Assembly: GCF_900156675.1 (NCBI RefSeq)
Contig: NZ_FTOH01000006.1
Span: forward strand, 186,001 to 250,000
From: Thalassolituus maritimus
GTDB taxonomy: Bacteria; Pseudomonadota; Gammaproteobacteria; Pseudomonadales; Oceanobacteraceae
Reading direction: 5' to 3'
DNA length: 64,000 nucleotides
Shown: piece by piece, positions 36,920-45,196 of the stretch
Numbering within the stretch: the first letter of the stretch is position 1
Layout: every line of letters begins with the position of its first letter
Program-made: the position numbers and the translations under genes
Notes under the pieces: model-generated
Told to the model about the DNA's origin: nothing
Database searches by the model: none
What the model saw: the letters and a program-made list of their open reading frames with translations, nothing else

Positions 36920-37558
36920 TTACCAGATATTTCCGGCACCCGGCGTGTAGGTCGTCCCTACTACGGAGGTGGCAATGATGGTGTCGCACTGTACGACGCC
37001 ACTGAATTTAGACATACCAGCGTCGACCTGAACCATGGACGCACTGACGTTTACGGTAGCGGCGTTGATATTCACCGGCCCTGAGCTGTCGATATCGATA
37101 CTCGATGTGCTCAGCGTTACGGTTTGTGTGCCTCTTTCGATACGAATCTCGCCACCACTGCTTTCATCAATGGTGATGTTGTATCCAGAGCGTGTTGTCA
37201 GGGATGCTTTAGGCTCTTCATCACTGAATTCAAATACCGTTCCTGATGGTGTTTTAACCGCGTATTTTTCTTCGACGGGAGTGGCTACTTCGGGCTGACT
37301 TTCTGCGCCTTGCCAGACACTTCCAAGCACCATGGGCACGTCGTGACTGATGAAACTGACGACGACGATTTCATCGAGGCGCGGTAAGAAGCTGGTACCG
37401 TAATCCTGACCTGCTGAAGGCACGACAACACTGGCCCAGAGTTCGAGCGAGCTGGCCTGCATTCTGACTTTTACGCGCCCGCGTCTGTCCGGGTCCTGGT
37501 TATCAATGACCTGCGCTATCTGTAATGCCTGTAATTGTCCGGTGGAGTGCGTATTCAT
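36920..37558 (-). CDS. eCIS spike protein, gpV/gp5-like
   Basis: A 212-aa spike protein. The N-terminal OB-fold (QIAQVIDNQDPDRRGRVKVR, FLPRLDEIVVVSFI, VPMVLGSVWQG) matches phage baseplate gpV and the VgrG gp5 domain. A beta-helical C-terminus with alternating residues (VTLSTSSIDIDSSGPVNINA) ends GTTYTPGAGNIW. It overlaps the gpD-like gene by four bases. In Afp/PVC the hub and spike are one fused protein (Afp8/Pvc8); here they are separate, as in myophages. Confidence 0.93.
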   Translation of the reverse strand: MNTHSTGQLQALQIAQVIDNQDPDRRGRVKVRMQASSLELWASVVVPSAGQDYGTSFLPRLDEIVVVSFISHDVPMVLGSVWQGAESQPEVATPVEEKYAVKTPSGTVFEFSDEEPKASLTTRSGYNITIDESSGGEIRIERGTQTVTLSTSSIDIDSSGPVNINAATVNVSASMVQVDAGMSKFSGVVQCDTIIATSVVGTTYTPGAGNIW

Positions 37559-38607
37559 TGCGTACTCCAGTCGGCTTTATTTACTTTCAGATGTGTTTCA
37601 AACCCAGAACGTCGATCAAACCTGTGGGTGCAGTGGATAACCTGATATTTACCGAGTAGCCTTGAGGACACACCGCTCAGCTCGATCTCGCGTCCAGAGG
37701 TCAGTTGTGGAATGCCCTGACATGCGATATCACCGGATATAAACCGCTTAGCCTGACGTTGAAAATGTGCCTTAGCGTAGGCTTCTGCTTCGGCCTGAGA
37801 CCGGGCAAATGGGTGGGGCAGAATCTCTTCGCCATCCCAGGATAATTGGTTGAGGCTTTCAGCAGCCGAGGTCTCGCCCGGAGCTGGTGTCATACTGTCG
37901 CCGTCGAAATTTACTTCCTCAGCCGTGGCGAGGTTGTAACCCTGAGTGCGTGATTGAGTGATCTGATGATTGAGGTCGGCCAGCAGGCGCAGTTGTAAAA
38001 TATTGTCCTGAACATCTAACGCAACAGGCGAGTTGTCTTCCGCTTCAGGCCGGGCCCGCAAACTTGAACCGTCCAGACGCGGAGATATATCGAAACGCTG
38101 ACAGAGCCGCAGGATAAACGCGAGATCACTCTCATTGATCTGATGCCAGGTATCGGTAATAGCAGATACCTGAATGTCGCTTTGCAAGCCAGCGTCACTG
38201 GCGATGCTTTGAAGTATGTCGTCAGGAGACTGATCTTCCCAAGCCTGGCTACGGCGATGACGAGCGAGGTGATGGAGTTTATCCTGCAGTAATAGCGTAA
38301 GTTGAGGAGCACCCTGGCCGTACTCCTCTTCGACGGCGGTAATTTCGCCACTGAAAATGAGTTCGGGCTCAGGCTGACCGATATGAATTTCAATCGCTGC
38401 TCCGGGCAGGATATCGCTGAACAGAAAGTCCGGCTCCTGGGCGTCTTTGCTGAGTCCCCAGTTGTTCACCTGTAATTCCGCATGTGCACATCCGCTAAGA
38501 CCCAGGTTGACCACCATGCTGCCAATTGCATCGCTCAGGTCTTCACGGTTTTCTCCGTCGACGTTGATCGCCGGAGCACTGCTGTAAAATGCCTCAGGAA
38601 TCCCCAT
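37555..38607 (-). CDS. eCIS hub protein, gpD/gp27-like
   Basis: A 350-aa phage late control D-type protein that forms the trimeric hub under the tube. Features include the N-terminal barrel (YSSAPAINVDGENREDLSD), a central LQDKLHHLARHRRSQAWEDQSPDDILQSIA and WHQINESDLAFILRLCQRFD, and a C-terminal barrel (IELSGVSSRLLGKYQVIHCTHRFD). It lies directly upstream of the spike gene and is translationally coupled to it. Confidence 0.92.
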   Translation of the reverse strand: MGIPEAFYSSAPAINVDGENREDLSDAIGSMVVNLGLSGCAHAELQVNNWGLSKDAQEPDFLFSDILPGAAIEIHIGQPEPELIFSGEITAVEEEYGQGAPQLTLLLQDKLHHLARHRRSQAWEDQSPDDILQSIASDAGLQSDIQVSAITDTWHQINESDLAFILRLCQRFDISPRLDGSSLRARPEAEDNSPVALDVQDNILQLRLLADLNHQITQSRTQGYNLATAEEVNFDGDSMTPAPGETSAAESLNQLSWDGEEILPHPFARSQAEAEAYAKAHFQRQAKRFISGDIACQGIPQLTSGREIELSGVSSRLLGKYQVIHCTHRFDRRSGFETHLKVNKADWSTQ

Positions 38608-38612
38608 TGCTA

Positions 38613-38777
38613 TTAATCCACCTGCAAGCGATCTTGGCGCTGTTGTTGTTTTTCAAGCAGACGCAGCATGTCCTGCGCGACCGGCGGCACAGTTTGCTGG
38701 GATGATGGTCGTTCTGCTGCCGCTTGAACAGGGGTTGCAGGTACATCCGCGATAACTTCATCAATGATGACGGGCAT
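38613..38777 (-). CDS. Small DUF5908-like eCIS protein
   Basis: A 54-aa ORF: MPVIIDEVIADVPATP, a Pro/Gln-rich middle, then DMLRLLEKQQQRQDRLQVD. DUF5908 proteins are short (about 50-60 aa), start MPI/V-x-I-x-E, end in a charged amphipathic helix, and occur between the CIS tube-adaptor and the hub gene; all three traits fit. Their function is unknown. It lies five bases before the gpD-like gene. Confidence 0.75.
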   Translation of the reverse strand: MPVIIDEVIADVPATPVQAAAERPSSQQTVPPVAQDMLRLLEKQQQRQDRLQVD

Positions 38778-38809
38778 GGTTCTCCCTTCCTTTGAATATC
38801 GACGTGAAT

Positions 38810-39688
38810 TTATTCAAAGCCAACTCCGTTATCCGTTTTAATTCGTGATTTAACAGAGGTGGAAATCTTTGCTTCTACGTTAACAGTGACGGCAGCTTTC
38901 AGTGCTGCTGACAGCCCGGCTCGTGGCTTACAATCTGGCGTAGGCGTCGCTAATACAGGTACACCGGGCATACGTGGATTTTCGATGCCGTTGTACTCTG
39001 CGGTATCACGCCAATTGTTTTTGCCTTCACTCGGACCCGGAACAGGTTCTGTTTCCTGCTCTTTAGCTTTCGGTTTTGCCGGGGGCTGATTGTTGTCTGG
39101 ATCTCCCGGGTTATCAGGTTTTTCTCCTGACTCAGCATCCGTATCTTTTCCGCGGGGTGACAGCTGCGGCATGGCTGGTTTTGTAGGATCTGAGAAGTCG
39201 CTTGTCTGGCGGAACTGAAAGCGGTCTTCTTTCATTTTCAGTGCCAGCTTGGCTCTTAGCGGGGTACCGCCCGGTGAAAAGTAATCCAGCGTTTCATCGT
39301 AGCTTTCGATCATGCCGATAAATTCGAACGCGCCCCATTGAAACAGGCATCGTTTAGGGGCCTTTAGGTCGCTGCCCGATTTTTCTGGTTGGATAAACTG
39401 TGTTGCTATTTCACCCGTCAGGTTACGAACGTCGGAGCCCTGCTCGTAATTCGCATCTTCTTCTTTCCGTGTGGTGTCAAAGATCAGCTCAAGGCTCAGA
39501 CTCGATGAGCTTTTCTCGACGAACTGAGCAGCACTGCTGCTGCCACTTTGTTCGCTCGCTTTCAGTGTGTTGGAGAGATTTATTTTCAGAGTCACCGGAT
39601 TGAACTGCACATCAATGGCGTTCTCCATATCCGGTTCATCATTTTCTCCCGTCACCGGGATTAACTTACCGCGCTCAGGTACCGTCAT
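38810..39688 (-). CDS. CIS tube-adaptor protein (Afp7-like N-terminal domain)
   Basis: A 292-aa protein. The N-terminal half (NAIDVQFNPVTLKINLSNTL, LSLELIFDTTR, RCLFQWGAFEFIGMIESYDE, GTPLRAKLALKMKED) matches the contractile-injection-system tube protein domain, which connects hub and tube and in many homologues ends in LysM. Here the LysM position is taken by a disordered Pro/Glu/Asp-rich linker (about 180-245), and a C-terminal Ala/Val-rich helix; no LysM is seen. The start overlaps the second tube gene (ATGA). Confidence 0.85.
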   Translation of the reverse strand: MTVPERGKLIPVTGENDEPDMENAIDVQFNPVTLKINLSNTLKASEQSGSSSAAQFVEKSSSSLSLELIFDTTRKEEDANYEQGSDVRNLTGEIATQFIQPEKSGSDLKAPKRCLFQWGAFEFIGMIESYDETLDYFSPGGTPLRAKLALKMKEDRFQFRQTSDFSDPTKPAMPQLSPRGKDTDAESGEKPDNPGDPDNNQPPAKPKAKEQETEPVPGPSEGKNNWRDTAEYNGIENPRMPGVPVLATPTPDCKPRAGLSAALKAAVTVNVEAKISTSVKSRIKTDNGVGFE

Positions 39689-40218
39689 GGCAGAGCCCCC
39701 TGAGTGTCAGAGTTCGCTGCGGAAGATTGATCATCCGCCTGCTTAGTCCGTTCGAGCTCCAGCCCTTCGTGAACCAGCTGTACTTCTTCAATCGCGACCT
39801 GGCTTGCGGTTGAGTTCAGGTCGGGCCCTTTAAACTTGGTTGCCATCACTCCGGTGAGCTTCCACGTCATAACCGGATTGTCTTGACCGTCCTGGGTCTG
39901 GTGCCCGAGAACAATAATTTCACCGCTGAGGCGATATCCGTAATTTGCACCACGTGTGGTTGCATCAAACCAGCTCCATAAATCATTGACGCTGGTGACT
40001 CCGCGTTTGAGTGTCATAGGCGCAAATTTGGTCTGACCCGAGCGGTGAATTTCGCCCCAGTTGCGGCCACCTTCCTGAAACGTTTTGGGCTCCATGGTCA
40101 ACTCAAAACCGCTGACTTCGCTGAACTTTCCGGAGCACAGTAATGTGTTCTGCTCTGAGTCATACAGATTGACTTTAAACCGGAAAGGCACAAATACATC
40201 GGCAAGAGGGTTAGGCAC
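39685..40218 (-). CDS. eCIS tail tube protein, second paralogue (Afp5-like)
   Basis: A 177-aa T4 gp19-like tube protein. It keeps VPFRFKVNLYD, FSEVSGFELTMEPKTFQEGG, TLKRGVTSVNDLWSWFD and TWKLTGVMATKFKGPDLNST. It is longer than the main tube protein, by a Gln/Asp/Ser-rich C-terminal tail. Afp and PVC also encode a special tube subunit (Afp5/Pvc5) that starts the tube at the baseplate, and gene order supports that role here. Confidence 0.9.
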   Translation of the reverse strand: MPNPLADVFVPFRFKVNLYDSEQNTLLCSGKFSEVSGFELTMEPKTFQEGGRNWGEIHRSGQTKFAPMTLKRGVTSVNDLWSWFDATTRGANYGYRLSGEIIVLGHQTQDGQDNPVMTWKLTGVMATKFKGPDLNSTASQVAIEEVQLVHEGLELERTKQADDQSSAANSDTQGALP

Positions 40219-41710
40219 TTTGCACCTCCGTTTGCCAGTCGGTGCCGGTGTTTGTGAACGTCAGTCGAATGCGGTCAATAGGAAGTGCCGGCGCAATTTC
40301 TATCTCCAGAAGCAGGGTACTTTCACCTGCAGGAATCTGACGCAGGCTAAAGGCGTGTTCTGAGCGTTCTCCACGCAAAGCACCCCTTTGCCAAAGCTGT
40401 CGCAAAAAATGCTCGATCAGGAGTTTCGGCCGGGGGTCGTTAACATCGGAATTAAAAACGAGTTGCTCACCAAATTGGCGTAACTGACGGCGTAGATATC
40501 CCATCAAACGCATCAATTCTGCGGAGCGATAGCCATCAAATCTTTCCAGACTGGCTGCGTGTCGATAGTCATCGGCAGGCAGCGCAGGTACGCATAGCCG
40601 TTCATCGTCCAGTTCGACCCGGTTGTTTCGCAATTCAAGAATCGAAATCCCCGGTGTTTCCCTGAGGCTGACGACACTGGCCCGTTTCATGCGGGGGTAG
40701 GGTAGGTTTTTAGACACCATGGGCTGCCCGGCAATAGATCGCCATGGACCTGCCGATCTGGCTGTCGCCGCCTGTTTACCAGATACAACACCAACCGGTG
40801 AGAGTAGAGCTCTCCCCTGACCACGAAGGTAGGGGTAAAAAAACTGTACCTGCCGCAGATAATGCGCAGCATCGGACAGCTGCATGTTGGACAGTAATTC
40901 AAGAGCCTCCGGATCGGCATCCGGGCTGTCAATTTCATTGGCGTAGGCGAGAGGCAGTGTCAGCAGGCACTGAATATCCGGGCGATAGCGGGTCAGCCAA
41001 TGTAATATTTCGCGCAAAACCCGCTGAAATTCTATCGGCTCCGGAAGATCATCCAGCGCCATTTCTGAGGTATTCCGCCGTTCGCGATGATCGTCATCGA
41101 GAGACTGAGAGCAGGGTAAAAATGCTGGCTCCGGATTATCCAGACGGACCCGAGGAACGTCGGGCAGCCGCGCCGGAATCTGTAGCCGCTCGAGATCTGG
41201 CAGACAGATAGAGCCCACAGAGGGCACTGCAAGCAGAGTCGCTATCCCTCTCAATGTGCTGGTGTCGGTCAGATCCGTACTTTCAGCTGCGAAAAAGCCT
41301 TGTTGTGATTCTTCTTCAGGTACTACTACGATCCAGAGTCGATGGCCTCCATTAGCGAAGAAATCTTCGACACAGGGAGCCAGCCAGGCGAGGTTTCCTG
41401 CCAGTGAGCTTCGATACTGTGCAGGAGCGCTGGCTGCATCCGGAAAGATATCGTGAAACTCAGACGCTGAATGGAGAGGGAGCGGCAAATGATACAGGGA
41501 AGCACTGGCCGGATTGCTGAGGATCTGATCAATGACCTCACCGAATCCTGCTTGACGAATGGCTGCAAGAGCATCTTTCAGCGCCAGTAACCGCTCAGGG
41601 CGTACACGCCCCGGGCAGTGTCCGAGCATAGCGACTTCCAGTGGCAGCGCAGAGTCGTTCTGCGGCCTGGGGGTCAGCTGAATCCGTCGTGCCAGTAAAT
41701 CCTGCATCAT
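40211..41710 (-). CDS. Divergent sheath-like protein
   Basis: A 499-aa protein starting at tandem ATGs (41710/41707), seven bases after the tube gene. The C-terminal region resembles the sheath C-terminal domain that contacts the tube (LLIEHFLRQLWQRGALRGERSEHAFSLR). The N-terminal two thirds has a fold-like spacing of sheath domain I (ANGGHRLWIVVVPEEE, GIATLLAVPSVGSICLPD) but little residue identity to the main sheath. It may replace the extra sheath genes (Afp3/4) at a tube end or baseplate. A longer frame to 41773 lies inside the tube gene and is rejected. Confidence 0.72.
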   Translation of the reverse strand: MMQDLLARRIQLTPRPQNDSALPLEVAMLGHCPGRVRPERLLALKDALAAIRQAGFGEVIDQILSNPASASLYHLPLPLHSASEFHDIFPDAASAPAQYRSSLAGNLAWLAPCVEDFFANGGHRLWIVVVPEEESQQGFFAAESTDLTDTSTLRGIATLLAVPSVGSICLPDLERLQIPARLPDVPRVRLDNPEPAFLPCSQSLDDDHRERRNTSEMALDDLPEPIEFQRVLREILHWLTRYRPDIQCLLTLPLAYANEIDSPDADPEALELLSNMQLSDAAHYLRQVQFFYPYLRGQGRALLSPVGVVSGKQAATARSAGPWRSIAGQPMVSKNLPYPRMKRASVVSLRETPGISILELRNNRVELDDERLCVPALPADDYRHAASLERFDGYRSAELMRLMGYLRRQLRQFGEQLVFNSDVNDPRPKLLIEHFLRQLWQRGALRGERSEHAFSLRQIPAGESTLLLEIEIAPALPIDRIRLTFTNTGTDWQTEVQSA

Positions 41711-41717
41711 TGGCGAC

Positions 41718-42179
41718 TTATTCCTGCTCGATATGCTCAACAGACAGAACAAGTTCTTCCATCGCAACATCACTTCCGCCCTTGGCGGTTAATGTTGGGC
41801 CTGTCCATTTAATCGGCATTGCGCCACGCAGTTTCCAGGTGACAACTGCCGCGGAGCTGGTGGGGTCTTCGTTTTTTAATTTGATCGTAACGTCGCGCTT
41901 GGACATCACATTACCGCCACGAACTTCTTCCAGCCATTCGTAGATATTGCCAGCGCCGATGACTCCGCGTTTCAGAGTGACGTCTCCGGTTTTGTGCAAT
42001 GCCGGTACTTTGTTGACGTAATTAACGGCTGAATTACCGTTGCGGTATTCGGCGACGGTAACTTCGGCGTTCAGACCGGAGACTTCTGAGAAACCTCCAG
42101 CGACCTCACCTTCGGTGCCGTCGTCCAGGTTGACCAGATAGTTAAAAACGCCATAAGGGGTTTCACGAAACTGTGCCAT
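41718..42179 (-). CDS. eCIS major tail tube protein (Afp1-like)
   Basis: A 153-aa gp19/Hcp-like tube subunit, the expected most abundant component with the sheath. Motifs: FNYLVNLDDGTEGEVAGGFSEVSGL, AVNYVNKVPALHKTGDVTLKRGVIG, MPIKWTGPTLTA, VAMEELVLSVEHIE. It is separated from the sheath gene by a 62-bp gap containing a hairpin, and is preceded by GAAGGAA. Confidence 0.95.
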   Translation of the reverse strand: MAQFRETPYGVFNYLVNLDDGTEGEVAGGFSEVSGLNAEVTVAEYRNGNSAVNYVNKVPALHKTGDVTLKRGVIGAGNIYEWLEEVRGGNVMSKRDVTIKLKNEDPTSSAAVVTWKLRGAMPIKWTGPTLTAKGGSDVAMEELVLSVEHIEQE

Positions 42180-42201
42180 GATTTTATTCCTTCTTTAGTC
42201 C

Positions 42202-42225
42202 CAGTGGCTTCAGCAGAAGCTACTG
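42202..42225 (-). other. Intercistronic hairpin between sheath and tube genes
   Basis: On the transcript strand CAGT-A-GCTTC pairs with GAAGC-C-ACTG across the loop TGCT, a nine-base-pair stem with one mismatch. No T-run follows. It lies between the sheath stop and the tube ribosome site and may affect relative mRNA stability of the tube cistron. Confidence 0.45.
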
Positions 42226-42241
42226 TCGGGATGAATATTGT

Positions 42242-44392
42242 TTAGCTATCGGCGGTTTTCTGACCGATGCGGAAAATCACAAACTCTGCTGGTTTCAGAG
42301 CGGCGACGCCGACCTCGCAAACCAGGCGACCGTTGTCGAGATCGTTCTGAGTCATGGTGCTCCGGTCACAACGCACGAAGTAGGCTGTTTTAGCAGTGCC
42401 CAGCAGGCGGCCGTTTGCCCATTCGTTGTAAAGGAAGTTTTCGATGGTAATCCGGACGTTGTCCCACAGGCGTTCGCCGTTAGGTTCGAAGACCACCCAC
42501 TGAGTGGATTTCTCGATAGAGCGCTCGAGGTACAGGAAGTAGCGACGCACATTGACGTACTTCCACTCAGGGTCGCTCGACAGCGTGCGGCCGCCCCAGA
42601 CGCGATGACCGCGACCAGCGAAAGAACGTAGGCAGTTCACACCGGCTGGGTTAAGCAGCTCCTGCTGGAACTGGTTGATTTCCTGAGTGAAGCCCAGTGC
42701 TCCAATCACAGGTTCATTGGCTGGTGCTTTGTGCACACCGCGTTGAACGTCGGTGTTGGCATAAACCCCGGCGATAAAGCCTGCAGGTGGGAGGTTCACG
42801 GTCGGCTGAGTGCCACGGGGGTCTGCGGCGACGACCCATGGGTAGTAAAGTGCCAGGCGGCTGTCGTCGAAATTGGAGCGGAATTCGCGCACCTCAGAAA
42901 GTGACATCCCTTCACGGCTGTCGACAATACCGACGCGGTAACGCATCTTGCGGCAGTGCTTCTGCATTTCGGCGACAATCGCCTGATGATTTGTTTCATC
43001 GGCAGCGGCCGCCGGACACATCACGATTGAAATGTCTTCGATATCTTCAAATGCTGCAAAGCCGGTGCTGCCGTTTACTTCGTCGGATTCACCACTGTAA
43101 TTCACTGCAACCGGAGTGCTGCCATCATCGCCACCGGACAGAGTGATCAGGTAGCGTGGGCCTTCAACGGACATCGGCCCTGGGTTCATTGCCCCTGAGT
43201 CGAACATGTTATAGAGCGCAGCAATGATCTGGTCACCGGTGACACTGTTTGCCAGTGTGCAGCTGACGGGGCTGGTAAGCTCGTCGTAGCGCTTACCAGG
43301 TGATGCACTCATGACATTACTCAGACTGTTCTCAGCGTCCGGTGCAGAGGAGATGTCGGCGTAGGTGTAAATAACCGCGCCGTCGGCACCGCCATTGCGA
43401 ACGTTAATGTTAAACGAACGCTGAACCATCATGGCGCGAACACTGCCGGGGGCTGCTGCCAGTGCGCTCAGGTAAAGTTTGATTGGGGCTCCTACGACGG
43501 CCGGATTGCGCGAAGAGTCTTCGATTATGAACTCGGTTCCTGCGGCGTTCAGCGTGCCATAGAGAGTCGTCAACGTCCCCCAATCGCCTTCATGAAATCC
43601 ATTCAGTCCTGCGATCTCACTCAGCGAGAGCACAGCCTCGGTCCCGTCAGCAAGCGCACCGCTGGATGGTCTGCGAGCGGTGACTTTGGTGAAGGTAACG
43701 CTGGTTGAGCCATCGTTCACCAGTCCTGCAGCTTCGAGACCATAATCGCCAACTTCAATATCCGTTACATCTACGCTGTCGCCATTCGTATCGGTAATCA
43801 CTGCGAGGTCGTCGACAATTTCATACTGGCTACCGGCTTTACGAACGAGTCCGCGGAAATCAAATGGGTGGGCTCTTGCGGAGGTGTCTGCGGTGGTTGC
43901 TGTGTTGGTCAGGCCTGTCGCTTCAAGGAACACCACCTCACCGTCAGCGGGGGCGCTGGTGATCACAGAGAGCAGAAGGTTTTCACTGTCGCGCCAGTCC
44001 AGTTCCAGAGTCAGGTTGCCCATGGCGCCGGGGAACCGGCTGGCAAAGGTGACATGGTTGTTGGAGTTGGTCGCTGAGGCGAATCCCGACGAGGGTGTGC
44101 TGAAATTAGCAACCCGAGAAACAAACAGTTGTTTGCCGCCGCCATCGAAGAAAGCTTTGGCTGATAGAGCCGTGTGGTTCAGTACCGTTGAGCCAGAAAA
44201 ACTCAGGTCCTGAACATCGCCGTAAATGCGGGTGAATTCAGCGAAGCTGGTAACAACCTCAGGCTTACCCCGCAGCGGACCGGTACGGGTCGGGCCTGCT
44301 ATGGCGGCGACACTTGTGCCCACGCCTTCGATTGATTTGGAGCGAAAGCTCACTTCCTCTACAAACACACCCGGGGCTAAGTATTCAGGCAT
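42242..44392 (-). CDS. eCIS contractile sheath protein (subtilisin-like fold)
   Basis: A 716-aa tail-sheath protein. The N-terminus MPEYLAPGVFVEEVSFRSKSIEGVGTSVAAI is typical and includes the linker that hooks onto neighbouring subunits. The C-terminal domain has GVNCLRSFAGRGHRVWGGRTLS, YVNVRRYFLYLERSIEKSTQWVVFEPN and LVCEVGVAALKPAEFVIFRI. A long insert (about residues 100-420), rich in beta and Gly/Ser, makes it bigger than Afp2/Afp3-type sheaths and probably forms the outer surface of the particle. AAAGGAG precedes the ATG. Confidence 0.96.
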   Translation of the reverse strand: MPEYLAPGVFVEEVSFRSKSIEGVGTSVAAIAGPTRTGPLRGKPEVVTSFAEFTRIYGDVQDLSFSGSTVLNHTALSAKAFFDGGGKQLFVSRVANFSTPSSGFASATNSNNHVTFASRFPGAMGNLTLELDWRDSENLLLSVITSAPADGEVVFLEATGLTNTATTADTSARAHPFDFRGLVRKAGSQYEIVDDLAVITDTNGDSVDVTDIEVGDYGLEAAGLVNDGSTSVTFTKVTARRPSSGALADGTEAVLSLSEIAGLNGFHEGDWGTLTTLYGTLNAAGTEFIIEDSSRNPAVVGAPIKLYLSALAAAPGSVRAMMVQRSFNINVRNGGADGAVIYTYADISSAPDAENSLSNVMSASPGKRYDELTSPVSCTLANSVTGDQIIAALYNMFDSGAMNPGPMSVEGPRYLITLSGGDDGSTPVAVNYSGESDEVNGSTGFAAFEDIEDISIVMCPAAAADETNHQAIVAEMQKHCRKMRYRVGIVDSREGMSLSEVREFRSNFDDSRLALYYPWVVAADPRGTQPTVNLPPAGFIAGVYANTDVQRGVHKAPANEPVIGALGFTQEINQFQQELLNPAGVNCLRSFAGRGHRVWGGRTLSSDPEWKYVNVRRYFLYLERSIEKSTQWVVFEPNGERLWDNVRITIENFLYNEWANGRLLGTAKTAYFVRCDRSTMTQNDLDNGRLVCEVGVAALKPAEFVIFRIGQKTADS

Positions 44393-44413
44393 GGTCTTCT
44401 CCTTTCAGACGGG

Positions 44414-45196
44414 TCATACAGGTTTCAGGGCAAGAAAACTCCTGCCGTCAGACCGCAGGGTTAAAATGTCACCGGGTACTACTGAGAATCCGATGGTTTG
44501 GGAAAAACTGGTGCTGTTCAGCTCGCCAACATCAAGCGGGCTGAAGGTGTCGGGGTCAGCGGGAACTTCACTGTCAGTGTCGAGCCTGCCGACTACTTCG
44601 AGGGTAGCGCTGTAATCACTCACGCCTTCCGGTAATGGTGGAAGACGAAGGAAGGGCAGTAACAAGTCGCCATGTTGATCTGTCTGCCCCCGGTAGGTTT
44701 GTGATCCCAACCCGGGGATGGCGACGGTTACTGTCACAATTGCCCAAGGAAGCGCTGAATCGTCCGCGTCGCGTGCCAGCGTCATACGAAGTCCGCCCGC
44801 AGAGTTAAAACGTACGGAAACCGGCGATGGATAGAGCACAATCGCATGCCCGGTCGGAGGGGCATCGCCTACTGTCAGAGACAAGAAACGAGGCAGAAAC
44901 TGGCCCTTGGGGTCGCGCACTACACCGGCAAATGTGTATGTGCCTGAGGTAGCAAAATCTTTCTCGCCTCCGGTTGGTTTACCTGCGACAAATGAATCAA
45001 CTGAGTGTCGCCATAGGACAGTCTTTCCGGCGCCCTCACGAATATGAAGGTCGGAAGGCTTTTCAGTAATTTCGGTGCGGATCTGACCGTTGACTCTGCG
45101 CATGTCAGACAGGCTTTCAGCAGAGCTGCCATCGAGCCAGAATATCTGGTCACTTCCGTGCAGAATGGTGGATTCGAGTACATTCACCGAGCGCAT
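44414..45196 (-). CDS. Beta-rich eCIS protein, carboxypeptidase-regulatory-like
   Basis: A 260-aa protein of unknown role. The C-terminal half has a transthyretin-like pattern (VTVTVAIPGLGSQTYRGQTD, GDLLLPFLRLPPLPEG, DYSATLEVVGR), as in carboxypeptidase-like regulatory domains. The N-terminal half (IREGAGKTVLWRHSVDSFVAG, then ATSGTYTFAGVVRDPKG) also looks like a beta-sandwich. There is no signal peptide. A longer frame to 45394 is antiphase within the previous gene; the ATG at 45196 shares one base with its stop (TGATG). Position between DUF4255 and sheath suggests a cap or sheath-associated part. Confidence 0.65.
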   Translation of the reverse strand: MRSVNVLESTILHGSDQIFWLDGSSAESLSDMRRVNGQIRTEITEKPSDLHIREGAGKTVLWRHSVDSFVAGKPTGGEKDFATSGTYTFAGVVRDPKGQFLPRFLSLTVGDAPPTGHAIVLYPSPVSVRFNSAGGLRMTLARDADDSALPWAIVTVTVAIPGLGSQTYRGQTDQHGDLLLPFLRLPPLPEGVSDYSATLEVVGRLDTDSEVPADPDTFSPLDVGELNSTSFSQTIGFSVVPGDILTLRSDGRSFLALKPV

